A stretch of 64,000 nucleotides of DNA from positions 1-64,000 of the forward strand of contig NZ_JAAORL010000002.1 of assembly GCF_017696015.1 (NCBI RefSeq). The letters are read 5' to 3'. Positions within the stretch are counted from its first letter, which is position 1. Every line of letters begins with the position of its first letter. Position numbers and translations under genes: made by a program. The DNA comes from Prochlorococcus marinus CUG1415. GTDB taxonomy: Bacteria > Cyanobacteriota > Cyanobacteriia > PCC-6307 > Cyanobiaceae. Positions 42,797 to 50,783 of this stretch are shown piece after piece. The notes beneath the pieces were generated by a model. The model searched no databases. It had not been told where the DNA came from and was given only the letters and a program-made list of their open reading frames with translations.

Positions 42797-43438
42797 TTAT
42801 TCTTCGAAAGTTAGATCAAGATATTTTTCAGATGGCCATAGGTGTTCAAACTGATTACATTTCTTGGCTCCTTTTTCAAGCGTCTCGGGGCTAAAATAAG
42901 GATTCATTATAAGCTCTAAAATCCAAAATATTCCTAACCTGGCTATCCATACAGCTGGAACTGGACTTGGCACCCATTGAGATAATAACCTTTTTGTCTC
43001 TCCGGAAATCACAAGCTCTGTCATTAAAATATTTCTCAAGATAAGACATTGTTTTAGTTCTTCGCTGTAATTTTTTGATTCCAGATAATTTTTATATTTA
43101 TCGTTATTTACAATGCCATTTTTATCTAAATAAGAATTGATCTTTGCCAAATGACTTTGATATTTATCTGGCTTATTATTTACTTTAGGATCAACATTTT
43201 TATTTTCTACATTATTATCTGTTCCCTCAAGTAGAACGAAATCATTTAGGTTCAAATAAAAATTATTTTCTTTTGCCTCAAATCCCATTACAGAAATTAA
43301 TTGTCCATCTTTTTTCTCATAAGGAAGGATAGGCAAGAAAGCTAAAACAAGAACTATAAAAGGAAAAAGTTTTACCGTATCTATTTCCCAGCTCCACCAT
43401 TTGAATTTGAATTTTGAAAAAAACGAAAATATTTTCAT
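42797..43438 (-). CDS. Membrane-anchored hypothetical protein, 213 aa
   Basis: One N-terminal span (LFPFIVLVLAFLPILPY) precedes a hydrophilic region, and a second hydrophobic stretch (WIARLGIFWILELIM) lies near the C-terminus. A central Lys/Asn-rich part separates them. Not recognised. Its ATG shares a base with the stop of the upstream gene (TAATG), so the two are translationally coupled. Confidence 0.6.
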   Translation of the reverse strand: MKIFSFFSKFKFKWWSWEIDTVKLFPFIVLVLAFLPILPYEKKDGQLISVMGFEAKENNFYLNLNDFVLLEGTDNNVENKNVDPKVNNKPDKYQSHLAKINSYLDKNGIVNNDKYKNYLESKNYSEELKQCLILRNILMTELVISGETKRLLSQWVPSPVPAVWIARLGIFWILELIMNPYFSPETLEKGAKKCNQFEHLWPSEKYLDLTFEE

Positions 43439-43824
43439 TACTTTTTGTCGCTTGGTTGTTTATTAACCAAAATTGTAGCTGATGCTCTGCCAATTCTTGA
43501 TCTCCACCCTTGGTAATCATTTATAAATGAAGGGATCATTTCAACAGCAATTCCAAGTACTAATAACGACATCCCAAATTGCAGAATAGGATCAAGTCTC
43601 CACCCTTGGAAAAACATTATCCCACCCGCTAAAGGGATACAAAAAGCTCTTCCAGTTGTTAAGAAAATAATGAAAAAAGTTTTAAGTATGACCTTTGGGG
43701 AAGTGTCTGCTCTTCTATTTAAAGTAAACCAAATTTGAAAGACACCAGATGTTATAGCGGGTATCCAAATTATTATTAAAAATATTCCAGCTATTGAAGC
43801 CCAATTTAAAGAAGCATTAACCAA
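43438..43824 (-). CDS. Membrane protein, 128 aa
   Basis: Three or four hydrophobic segments (AGIFLIIIWIPAITSGVF, then TFFIIFLTTGRAFCIPLAG and MSLLVLGIAVEMI) make this an integral membrane protein. It overlaps the next gene's start in a TAATG junction. The pair fills cassette 12. Function unknown. Confidence 0.6.
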   Translation of the reverse strand: MVNASLNWASIAGIFLIIIWIPAITSGVFQIWFTLNRRADTSPKVILKTFFIIFLTTGRAFCIPLAGGIMFFQGWRLDPILQFGMSLLVLGIAVEMIPSFINDYQGWRSRIGRASATILVNKQPSDKK

Positions 43825-43878
43825 TTTAATTCCTTGCAGTTGAGTTTATTTAACCTTATTCAAAATGTTTTGACTAAT

Positions 43879-43899
43879 TTTGGACACTTTTTGGGCACT
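43879..43899 (+). repeat. Cassette 12 right paired motif
   Basis: TTTGGACACT at 43879 and TTTGGGCACT at 43890 are 11 bp apart and resemble the left pair TTATGGGCAC. Confidence 0.7.
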
Positions 43900-43950
43900 C
43901 TACTTTTTAGGTTAAATATATTGTTAGCTGAGACTTACTGCTATAACTGA

Positions 43951-43999
43951 TCGGGGCGACAGGATTCGAACCTGCGACCTAGTGCTACCAAAGCACCCG
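43951..43999 (-). repeat. tRNA-Pro 3' half (att-like), end of cassette 12
   Basis: It matches the tRNA 3' part on the - strand with one change in the anticodon loop. It shares about 40 bases of left flank with the copy at 41121. Confidence 0.85.
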
Positions 44000-44269
44000 T
44001 CTGTAAATTGAGACATTAAAACAAATTAACAAGTTAGGCTATTGCTTAATAGTTTCAATGACCAAGATGTTACCAATCTCAAAAATACTCCAAATGTATA
44101 CAAAGTTGAACATAGAAATACAATTAAATTACTAAATAATCGCTAGAAAAAGTACTATTGCCATAAATTATCAAATTAAGGTTCACTCATTTATGCATTA
44201 TCTGAGTAACAAATAATCCTTGTAAAAAAGGCTAATTAAGTTAATTATGTAATAGCTGATACTTTATTT

Positions 44270-44701
44270 ATGAACTTTCAAAGATTTTATTCTTTAAATT
44301 TTCTTGCCAAATTACTTCTAAGTGCGATTTTTGTAAATGCCATACCTAGTAAGATTACTGACTTCGGCAGTCAAGCCCAATATATAACAAGCAGAGGATT
44401 CCCAGAGCCACTTTCTAATCTTTTATTAATTGCAGCAATAGCACTATTAATAAGCGGTTCAATTCTTTTGATTTTTTCAGAAAAAACCAAACTTGCGTGC
44501 TCTCTACTCCTCATTTTCTTAATCCCTACAACGATTATTTTTCATTTAGTGCCTCTTCAAGTTATGGCAATTGCTCGAAATCTATCATTAATAGGAGGAT
44601 TACTAATAGCGATTGACAAAACGAATCTTCATTATTTTAAGCAAGACGACAAAAAAAACTCTAAAGAAATTGAGTATTCTGATTTGAATGAAGATAATTA
44701 G
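44270..44701 (+). CDS. DoxX-family membrane protein
   Basis: The 143-residue product has four spans and the family's typical first loop (KLLLSAIFVNAIPSKITDFG) and ITSRGFPEPLSNLLLI. The C-terminal tail is charged. DoxX-type proteins are linked to redox or stress roles, but no substrate can be inferred. Confidence 0.8.
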   Translation: MNFQRFYSLNFLAKLLLSAIFVNAIPSKITDFGSQAQYITSRGFPEPLSNLLLIAAIALLISGSILLIFSEKTKLACSLLLIFLIPTTIIFHLVPLQVMAIARNLSLIGGLLIAIDKTNLHYFKQDDKKNSKEIEYSDLNEDN

Positions 44702-45255
44702 TGTCATTCTACTATTAAAGATAAATTGTATTGATTTGCAGGCTGATCCTGGATAGAACAAAACATCTAAAATAAATGTAGGTGAAGATTATTTTGTCTT
44801 AATTTTTTTGGAGAAAAATTCAGACTAATTACACTTTTCTCATAAAAATTATTCTTTTGATTAGCGATTAAGGCTAAAATAATATATTAAAGCTATACAA
44901 ATAATCACTAAAAGGAATATTGAGAAGACTGAGAAGACAAGCTTGGAATCAGGATTAGGACCTGCGACCTAGTACTCCCAAAGCACTCTTACAAATCAAG
45001 CTATGATAAGACTATTTAGTTTTATCAACAGTTCTGTCTTATATTTACTTTCTCCAAATTCCATAATCTTCTAACGCATTCTTGATTCTAAATCACAACT
45101 ATCCCGCAATGTAGATAAATAGATGATCGGTTTTTCTAATGCCACGCATTAAATAAAAGTTTTCATGGACAAGTGAATGGAGAGATTTTTTGAAAGAATT
45201 GTTTACGCTAGGCATAAATACTTGTTGGTAAAAATCGAGAGTCTATAAGACTATA
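44702..45255. other. Gene-poor stretch with decayed tRNA-Pro fragment
   Basis: About 550 bases without a convincing gene. A degenerate - strand tRNA-Pro 3' fragment lies at 44950-44986 (ACCTAGTACTCCCAAAGCAC). The rest is AT-rich. Confidence 0.5.
44950..44986 (-). repeat. Decayed tRNA-Pro 3' half
   Basis: The block keeps CTGCGACCTAGTACTCCCAA of the reversed tRNA but has lost the acceptor part and carries several substitutions. Confidence 0.65.
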
Positions 45256-45573
45256 GGTAAAAGAAAACGGAGAAGATTTAGCATTTGTAGGGAAAGAAAG
45301 TAAAAGAAGTGATCCTATAAGAATCAGATTAATTAAAAATCAATATAGACTAAATATAGAAAACAAACCGATAAACAAACAGAAGTATTAGTGCCTTATG
45401 CCTTCAATCAAAGATATACAAAAGTAACTTATCAAAGAAGAGAAGAACTAAATCTAAACATTAAAGATATTTCTTTTGTGATGGTTCATGAAAAAGAAGT
45501 ACATCAACACAATTACACAAGGTTTATTCCTACAGATACCTTTGCTAAATTTGAAAAAAAGATGGGGGCCTAA
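45256..45573 (+). pseudogene. Probable frameshifted small gene
   Basis: One frame (45256-45390) encodes GEDLAFVGKESKRSDPIRIR without an ATG and ends in a stop. The next frame opens at 45349 and continues as TEVLVPYAFNQRYTKVTYQR to 45573, where only a GTG at 45391 could start it. The two fit one product broken by a frameshift, but no intact homolog is available. Alternatively the GTG frame alone (60 residues) is a real gene. Confidence 0.4.
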
Positions 45574-45723
45574 ATGAAGGAATTAGAAGAAAATACTATT
45601 GAACAAATAAGAACTCTTCTTAATTATTTGGAACAAACAGATCTATTAAAAAATAAAGATATTCTTAGGTGTTTAGATGTAATAGCAAGAGAGTATGGCG
45701 GAGAAGTAGTAAATAAAAATTAA
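45574..45723 (+). CDS. Small helical protein, 49 aa (intact paralog)
   Basis: MKELEENTIEQIRTLLNYLE then KDILRCLDVIAREYGGEV has a frameshifted copy at 12614-12762. ATG overlaps the stop region of the preceding frame. Function unknown. Confidence 0.6.
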   Translation: MKELEENTIEQIRTLLNYLEQTDLLKNKDILRCLDVIAREYGGEVVNKN

Positions 45724-45735
45724 ATGCCTTTTATT

Positions 45736-45764
45736 AATTGTCAATCGATCTAAACTGAGGGGAT
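45736..45764 (+). promoter_or_regulatory. Diverged TTGACAG-GATCTAAA leader
   Basis: ATTGTCAATCGATCTAAACT followed by GAGGGGATAA resembles the leaders at 15687 and 17696. The hairpin is incomplete and only a 16-residue frame follows. Confidence 0.35.
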
Positions 45765-45906
45765 AACACAATGTTTTTTATGAATACTTTAATAGTTTCT
45801 ACTTTTGTTTGTTCTTTTTAAGATTTCGATAAATTTGTAGCCGATTGCCATGAAAAGGAGAGTTATAAATATGTCGAAGACTATTAACTCATCAGGGTAA
45901 ATGAAC

Positions 45907-46030
45907 ATAAAAACTTAAAGTCAAGGATTTAGAAGGATTTGCTGCTGCTACAAGTGCTCCAGAGATGAAAGAGTGGGATAAAGAAAATGATTATAGAGAT
46001 ATTTGTTATTCACTAACTCCAGTTGAATAA
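45907..46030 (+). pseudogene. Small-gene remnant without a start
   Basis: The frame encodes LKVKDLEGFAAATSAPEMKE and ends in SLTPVE, but the only upstream ATG (45901) is out of frame with it. It looks like a decayed copy of a small island protein. Confidence 0.35.
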
Positions 46031-46142
46031 GATGAAATGCTTACTACGCCTACTAGTAACTGCTATTGCTTTACTAATGGCTTAATAAAAGGATTCTAAA
46101 AATCAAATTTATGCTTAAATATCTCAGTTCTATTAAAAATAA

Positions 46143-46457
46143 ATGGCTTATTCAGAAACAAGAATAGTAATTGGTGGTCTAGCCCATGTTCCTGTTCTTA
46201 TTTTTATAGCAAATTTTATTAAAGGTAGATTTAGCGTTAAAAAGGAAGAGGTAAAAGATAACGTAGTTAAAGAAGAGACAGTTAAAAAAATTGAAGCAAA
46301 AGAAAAAGTAGTTATTGAAGAAAAAGCAAACGCTATAAAGGAACTCTCAAATAAGCTGGATAATATTGAACAAAAGGCTGATGAGGTTGCTGAAAAGGTA
46401 AAGAAGAAAAAGAAAGATAAGAAGAAGAAAAAAAAGAAAGATATGAAAAGGGATTAA
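46143..46457 (+). CDS. Membrane protein with Lys/Glu coiled-coil tail, 104 aa
   Basis: One N-terminal span (IVIGGLAHVPVLIFIANF) precedes a long Lys/Glu helix (ELSNKLDNIEQKADEVAEKV) that ends in a run of lysines. The charged tail is likely a coiled coil. Compare the gene at 22124, which has the same span-plus-charged-tail plan. Confidence 0.6.
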   Translation: MAYSETRIVIGGLAHVPVLIFIANFIKGRFSVKKEEVKDNVVKEETVKKIEAKEKVVIEEKANAIKELSNKLDNIEQKADEVAEKVKKKKKDKKKKKKKDMKRD

Positions 46458-46489
46458 CTTGATTACGTTATAAAGGATTGATTAAATTG

Positions 46490-46519
46490 AACCTTCGACC
46501 TATTGCACCCAAAGAACAC
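46490..46519 (-). repeat. Decayed tRNA-Pro fragment, rightmost copy
   Basis: ACCTTCGACCTATTGCACCC matches the reversed tRNA with several changes. It is the last trace of the fragment array. Confidence 0.5.
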
Positions 46520-46781
46520 TACCTTAATTTTAAGAATGCAACCAAAATAAGCAAGTCTGGGGATGTCAAGTTTTTTGCGATACCTAAGAAAGTATGAATC
46601 TCAAGAATATACCTAAGTAGAAAAAATATACCTAAGTAGAAAAAATAAATCTAAATATATAATTATTAGCTAGCTTTATACGTTTTGCTTTTATTAGGTA
46701 TAAATTATTATTTATTGACAGTGGGGCTAAAATAAGGGGAAATTATTTAATTATTAGGGCAGATTAAAAAGAAGTATCCAA

Positions 46782-47504
46782 ATGGCTACTAGAATAAATA
46801 AATATTTAAGCGAAGTAGGTTTTTGCTCCAGAAGAGAGGCAGATAAATTAATTTCGGAAGGTAAAGTAACCATTAATGGCAATATTCCAGAGATTGGTAC
46901 CAAGGTAGAAAAAGGCGATCAAATAAAAGTTGAAGGTCAAAGAATAGATGCATCAACGAAACAAAAAAATATATACTTAGCCTTTAATAAACCTGTTGGA
47001 ATTGTTTGCACAACAGATAAAAGATTAGGCCCCGAAAATATAATAGATTTCATTAATTACCCTACAAGAATTTTCCCTATTGGGAGATTAGATAAACCTA
47101 GTGAGGGATTAATCTTCTTGACTAACGATGGAGATATCGTAAATAAAATACTCAGATCAAGAAATAATCATGAAAAAGAATACATTGTAAGCGTTAATCT
47201 TCCGATTAGTAGAGACTTTATTCAAAGAATGAGTAATGGAGTTGAAATATTAGACACCATAACTAAGAAATGTTTTGTAAAAAAATTAGAGCCAAAGAAA
47301 TTTAAGATCATACTCACTCAAGGACTTAACCGTCAGATCAGGAGAATGTGTGAGTCTTTAGGCTACAAAGTAAAGTCATTAAAGCGTGTAAGAATTATGA
47401 ATATTAAGTTAGACGTACCAACGGGAAAATATCGCCAATTTACGAAAGAAGAACTCATGGAATTAAATAGATTACTAGAAAATTCTTCAAAAACATTTGA
47501 CTAA
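46782..47504 (+). CDS. rRNA pseudouridine synthase, RluF-type
   Basis: The 240-residue enzyme has an S4 RNA-binding domain at the N-terminus (RINKYLSEVGFCSRREADKL) and the RsuA/RluB/RluF catalytic core. The catalytic Asp is D104 in GRLDKPSEGLIFLTNDGD. The later QGLNRQIRRMCE and YRQFTKEELMEL stretches resemble RluF best. It isomerises one uridine in 23S rRNA. A TTGACAG sequence lies about 65 bases upstream. Confidence 0.85.
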   Translation: MATRINKYLSEVGFCSRREADKLISEGKVTINGNIPEIGTKVEKGDQIKVEGQRIDASTKQKNIYLAFNKPVGIVCTTDKRLGPENIIDFINYPTRIFPIGRLDKPSEGLIFLTNDGDIVNKILRSRNNHEKEYIVSVNLPISRDFIQRMSNGVEILDTITKKCFVKKLEPKKFKIILTQGLNRQIRRMCESLGYKVKSLKRVRIMNIKLDVPTGKYRQFTKEELMELNRLLENSSKTFD

Positions 47505-47617
47505 TCAACAATCCCCATCTGTTTTTATGAAGAAAATTTTGTAATTTAATAATTAAGAGAAAATATAGATTCCGAAAAGCTTCCTCAAATTTAACTTGAA
47601 TGTTTCAGAATTAATTT

Positions 47618-47767
47618 ATGACAGATCCAATTCTATACCTATCAATAATTTTAGGACTAGGAGGAGTTTATGTTTTGATCTCTTCTTTCCATGATGATGA
47701 TGATGATAATAATGATGATGGAGAAAAATATATGTATAATCCGAGATACATCAATTTAGCAAGGTAG
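47618..47767 (+). CDS. Small membrane protein with Asp-rich run, 49 aa
   Basis: A single span (LYLSIILGLGGVYVLISS) is followed by FHDDDDDNNDDGEKYMY. The acid run could bind cations. Not recognised. Confidence 0.5.
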   Translation: MTDPILYLSIILGLGGVYVLISSFHDDDDDNNDDGEKYMYNPRYINLAR

Positions 47768-47824
47768 TAATGAGTCAGTTGGTTAATCGCAAGCGGCTAG
47801 AACTGTAACTATTAGGCGTTTCAT

Positions 47825-48463
47825 TTAAAACAAACTCATTTGATCACTTGGTTGTTTATTGATTTGTTCTAATACCCATCCATCTGGTGACCAACCCTTA
47901 ATAATTGGCTGCAATCCTTTTAATTCATAAGAATCTTTTACATGTTGAGTCCATTTCTCCTCATATCCATTAGTCACAACTACAGGCATACGATGATGTA
48001 AAGGTTTAATAAGATCATTTGGTTCGGTTGTCAAAACACAGCAACTTTCTATCTCAGCTCCATCAGGCGAAGTCCACTTGCTCCAGATTCCTCCTAACCA
48101 AAAAGTCTCATAATTTTCTTTACGAATGCGATAATTTTTCTCGAAGAAACCACTTGCAGGTATTAAGCATCTCTTATATTTCCAACTTCCACTGAATAAT
48201 TTTTTTTCTTCTACAGTTTCTGATCTCGCATTAAATGGTCTTGCTATCTTTTTATCGAAGGGGTCTTTAGCCCAAGGAGAAATGAATCCCCAAGTCATAA
48301 AAGTTGTTTTCATTTTCCCCTCATTCTTAATCACCAGAACTGGATCAGTTGGTTGAATTAAATTTTGAGTCTCGTATTTAGTATCAAGTCCACCTGGATA
48401 GTCTTGCTTCAAAACTTTAGGCAAATCTTCAAATTCAGAGTTAAGTTCAAATCTTCCGCACAT
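47825..48463 (-). CDS. SRAP-domain protein (HMCES/YedK type)
   Basis: The 212-residue product starts MCGRFEL, with the catalytic Cys2 exposed after Met removal. It has NARSETVEEKKLF, CLIPASGFFE and the HHRMPVV stretch of the SRAP fold. These proteins crosslink to abasic sites in single-stranded DNA and protect them. A self-standing housekeeping gene. Confidence 0.93.
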   Translation of the reverse strand: MCGRFELNSEFEDLPKVLKQDYPGGLDTKYETQNLIQPTDPVLVIKNEGKMKTTFMTWGFISPWAKDPFDKKIARPFNARSETVEEKKLFSGSWKYKRCLIPASGFFEKNYRIRKENYETFWLGGIWSKWTSPDGAEIESCCVLTTEPNDLIKPLHHRMPVVVTNGYEEKWTQHVKDSYELKGLQPIIKGWSPDGWVLEQINKQPSDQMSLF

Positions 48464-48781
48464 TTATTTTCTAAAAACTTTTTAAAACTCATTTTAATAA
48501 AACTTGCTTATTCTTTCTTACTTGTGATCTATTCTCAATCAAAATTTATAAATTTAATTATTTAAGAATATCCAAGAGTCAGATGGAAACAATTTTTTAG
48601 ATGTATATAAATAACAGAGTGAGATCTCTATCGATATTCCAAGACTTGAACATTTTATAGCTTTTAAAATTAAATTGTTGGTCCTCTATCCGTATATGTT
48701 TGTACCTCAAACCGTACATCTTTTTTAGTCGGTTGGTGAGTCAGTATAGTTAGAACTTAGTAGTAGCAGCCATGAGTTCAA
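48464..48781. other. AT-rich intergenic stretch
   Basis: About 320 bases in which no gene or repeat was recognised, apart from a faint tRNA-like stretch (AGTCGGTTGGTGAGTCAG) near 48728. Confidence 0.4.
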
Positions 48782-48967
48782 ATGTCTTCAACACCTATCA
48801 GATCTTGTAAAAAATATGTACTAAGTTACAAAGATTCATCAAACAGTACACATCAAATAGGGTTCTACGCTCGAGATGCATATGACTGCCTGATGCTTGC
48901 TAGAGAATTTAATTCTTATGTACATGACCATCCAAATTCTGTAACTAGAATCCAACAAAAATTTTGA
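48782..48967 (+). CDS. Small protein, 60 aa
   Basis: SCKKYVLSYKDSSNSTHQIG then ARDAYDCLMLAREFNSYVHD suggests a compact alpha-beta fold. It looks like a conserved picocyanobacterial small protein. Function unknown. It precedes 48979 by 11 bases. Confidence 0.6.
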   Translation: MSSTPIRSCKKYVLSYKDSSNSTHQIGFYARDAYDCLMLAREFNSYVHDHPNSVTRIQQKF

Positions 48968-48978
48968 GGTAATTAATT

Positions 48979-49143
48979 ATGAACTTAAAAAGATCACCAT
49001 TCGCAATTCAAGATAAGCACGCAAAAGATCTTGATAATGCGATAGATTTCCCAACAATTGCAGATTTAATGAGAGATCAGAAAGTATCAAACGATGACTC
49101 GAATACAGTCCATCATAGAAGAGACTTAGATTCTCTTGGTTAG
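48979..49143 (+). CDS. Small polar protein, 54 aa
   Basis: The product (MNLKRSPFAIQDKHAKDLDN, then TIADLMRDQKVSNDD and a HHRRDLDSLG end) is polar and probably partly disordered. It likely shares a transcript with 48782. Confidence 0.5.
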   Translation: MNLKRSPFAIQDKHAKDLDNAIDFPTIADLMRDQKVSNDDSNTVHHRRDLDSLG

Positions 49144-49213
49144 TTTTTGACGAATAGTTTATTACTAATCTTAAAAGTTAAAATTATCAATCCTAAAATA
49201 AGGAGTTAGAGAA

Positions 49214-49309
49214 ATGGATTATCAGAAGGGAATTTATTAAAGACGCGTTCAAGTTGAATACTCTCCTTATAAGAACTTTAAGGCTGAAGATAAGAAAGAT
49301 ACAATTTAA
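49214..49309 (+). pseudogene. Small frame with internal stop
   Basis: ATG GAT TAT CAG opens MDYQKGIY, then one TAA, then RRVQVEYSPYKNFKAEDKKD in the same frame to a second stop. A single substitution would explain the break. Confidence 0.3.
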
Positions 49310-49520
49310 GCCCAAGAAATATTGATTATAGATGGTTTTCTAATTTAAAGACCATTTAATGATAGTCAAACCAATGTTCTTGCTTTCAATTCAGTTGAGC
49401 ACAATTTATCGAAAGTAGACAAAATTTATTGAATATGTGTTGTTGTTATAGATTTGCTTGTCAAAATATAAATCAAACTTAAAAAAGATAGATAGATATA
49501 TGATTGTTTCCTAAAAACAT

Positions 49521-49757
49521 ATGAATTCATTTGAAGATAACTTCGAACATCCTATGTTACTTTATTATTTATTCTCAAGATTTTTAAATAGCAACCCTAA
49601 TTTCTCTTATTCCATAATAAAAAAAATCTCTCAAGAAATCCCAAATAATGAAAGGGTTTTTAAATTGACACGTAATATACAAAGTCAATTTATATCTTGG
49701 AGTAAACTTAGAAGGTACTCAATGAGGTTTGGCCTCAATTTATTCATCGCAAAATAA
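49521..49757 (+). CDS. Basic hypothetical protein, 78 aa
   Basis: The product is basic and Phe/Tyr-rich (MLLYYLFSRFLNSNPNFSYS, then ISWSKLRRYSMRFGLNLFIA). No family recognised; perhaps a nucleic-acid-binding helical protein. Confidence 0.5.
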   Translation: MNSFEDNFEHPMLLYYLFSRFLNSNPNFSYSIIKKISQEIPNNERVFKLTRNIQSQFISWSKLRRYSMRFGLNLFIAK

Positions 49758-49798
49758 TAATAAATTAATGAAAATTACTTATGCATTTAGTTTTACAT

Positions 49799-49966
49799 TC
49801 ATAAGATAATATTTTCTTCCTCAAGTTTTTTTTTAAGCTCTATAGGCATATAAGCAATATCTTTCTTAATTGCGTCAATGGCGTCTTTATACTTTTCAGG
49901 TTCAGCTAAAAGCACTTTTATCAAGTTGTACTGACTTTCAATTTCTTGAGAAGAGAATTTTCCCAT
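49799..49966 (-). CDS. Small helical protein, 55 aa
   Basis: MGKFSSQEIESQYNLIKVLL and the charged C-terminus ending in EEENIIL give a two-helix product. ATG at 49966 follows directly on a TTGACAG hairpin leader. Confidence 0.55.
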   Translation of the reverse strand: MGKFSSQEIESQYNLIKVLLAEPEKYKDAIDAIKKDIAYMPIELKKKLEEENIIL

Positions 49967-50015
49967 AAAAAAAAGAGGATTTTATCCCTCTATTTTAGAT
50001 CGACTGTCAATCTTT
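49967..50015 (-). promoter_or_regulatory. TTGACAG-GATCTAAA hairpin leader (copy 4)
   Basis: On the - strand TTGACAGTCGATCTAAAAT is followed by AGAGGG-ATAAAA-TCCTCT, a T run and ATG. It closely matches copies at 15687 and 17696. Confidence 0.6.
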
Positions 50016-50029
50016 TAAAAGATAAACAA

Positions 50030-50341
50030 CTAATTCGAGACTGCTGCAATTTCTTTATGGACAGATAGAAATTCATGATCTTTTAAAACTGGTGTGACTT
50101 CAATTTCTACACCAAAATTATCGACCCAGATACTACTCCATTTCCAAATGTTCTGATGATTTGAAGATTCAACTATTGCCCACCCATTAGCTCCCTCAGG
50201 ATTTACTACTCGATTAAGAACTTTAAATCCATCAAATTCATCACCTTCGCATCCTCCTTCCACAAAACCGGCGAAAGCTTCTGCCCCTTGCATATGACTT
50301 TCTTGATCTGGAAATTGCCAGTGTACAATGTATGTTTGCAT
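50030..50341 (-). CDS. DUF3303-type protein
   Basis: The 103-residue product follows the DUF3303 pattern (TYIVHWQFPDQESHMQGAEA, then GAEAFAGFVEGG and NGWAIVESSNHQNIWKWSS). A small alpha-beta protein with dimeric ferredoxin-like fold is expected. Function unknown. Confidence 0.75.
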   Translation of the reverse strand: MQTYIVHWQFPDQESHMQGAEAFAGFVEGGCEGDEFDGFKVLNRVVNPEGANGWAIVESSNHQNIWKWSSIWVDNFGVEIEVTPVLKDHEFLSVHKEIAAVSN

Positions 50342-50467
50342 GAATAAAATAATTTTTGTTTAATTATTAATTATCGAATTTAAAAATTAAATAAAAAGTC
50401 TTTAAACACTGATTTTAAAAATAATAAGCCTAGATGGATAAAATAACAAAAAAAAAGACTCTTACGA

Positions 50468-50612
50468 GCCTAGGTGATGGGGACTCCTATAATGACAAAT
50501 TAAATTAAAACAAACAACCCCATCAATAGGTAATTTTTATTACTTACAAGCACCATATATAGTGCTAGGATTTCACAAAGAGCTGGGTGATGGGGATTAT
50601 CCCGCTTTTTTA
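50468..50612 (+). ncRNA. Possible small RNA or attenuator with competing stems
   Basis: GATGGGG occurs at 50476 and 50589 and CCCCATC at 50518, so either copy can pair with the middle strand. GGGATTATCCC followed by a T run ends the unit at 50593-50610. Pairing of the second GATGGGG with CCCCATC would break the terminator. No promoter is identified and the nearest + strand gene is 320 bases away. Confidence 0.35.
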
Positions 50613-50660
50613 AATTGGAGCGAAGCTGACACACTTTTTTTATCGAAATATTTACTTTAC

Positions 50661-50783
50661 TCAATAAAGGCTGATCAAGGATTCATGTATTTGAACCTTT
50701 TGATATTTCAGAATAGCTTTTAGATGGTCTACCTCTTTTTCTAAAGTCTGAATTCTTTTTTCTAAATCTTCATTACTATTCAT
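50661..50783 (-). CDS. Small coiled-coil protein, 40 aa
   Basis: MNSNEDLEKRIQTLEKEVDH then KYQKVQIHESLISLY shows a clear heptad pattern. Not recognised; a short dimeric coiled coil is likely. Confidence 0.55.
   Translation of the reverse strand: MNSNEDLEKRIQTLEKEVDHLKAILKYQKVQIHESLISLY

Noticed and set aside
4741-43899. CRISPR array
   Set aside because: The short repeats are paired, differ between places and have no regular spacers.
45771-45900. Two very short frames after the 45.7 kb leader
   Set aside because: Products of 16 residues without pattern or RBS are not supportable.
47762-47800. tRNA-like stretch GTCAGTTGGTTAATCGCAAG
   Set aside because: No cloverleaf can be folded around it.
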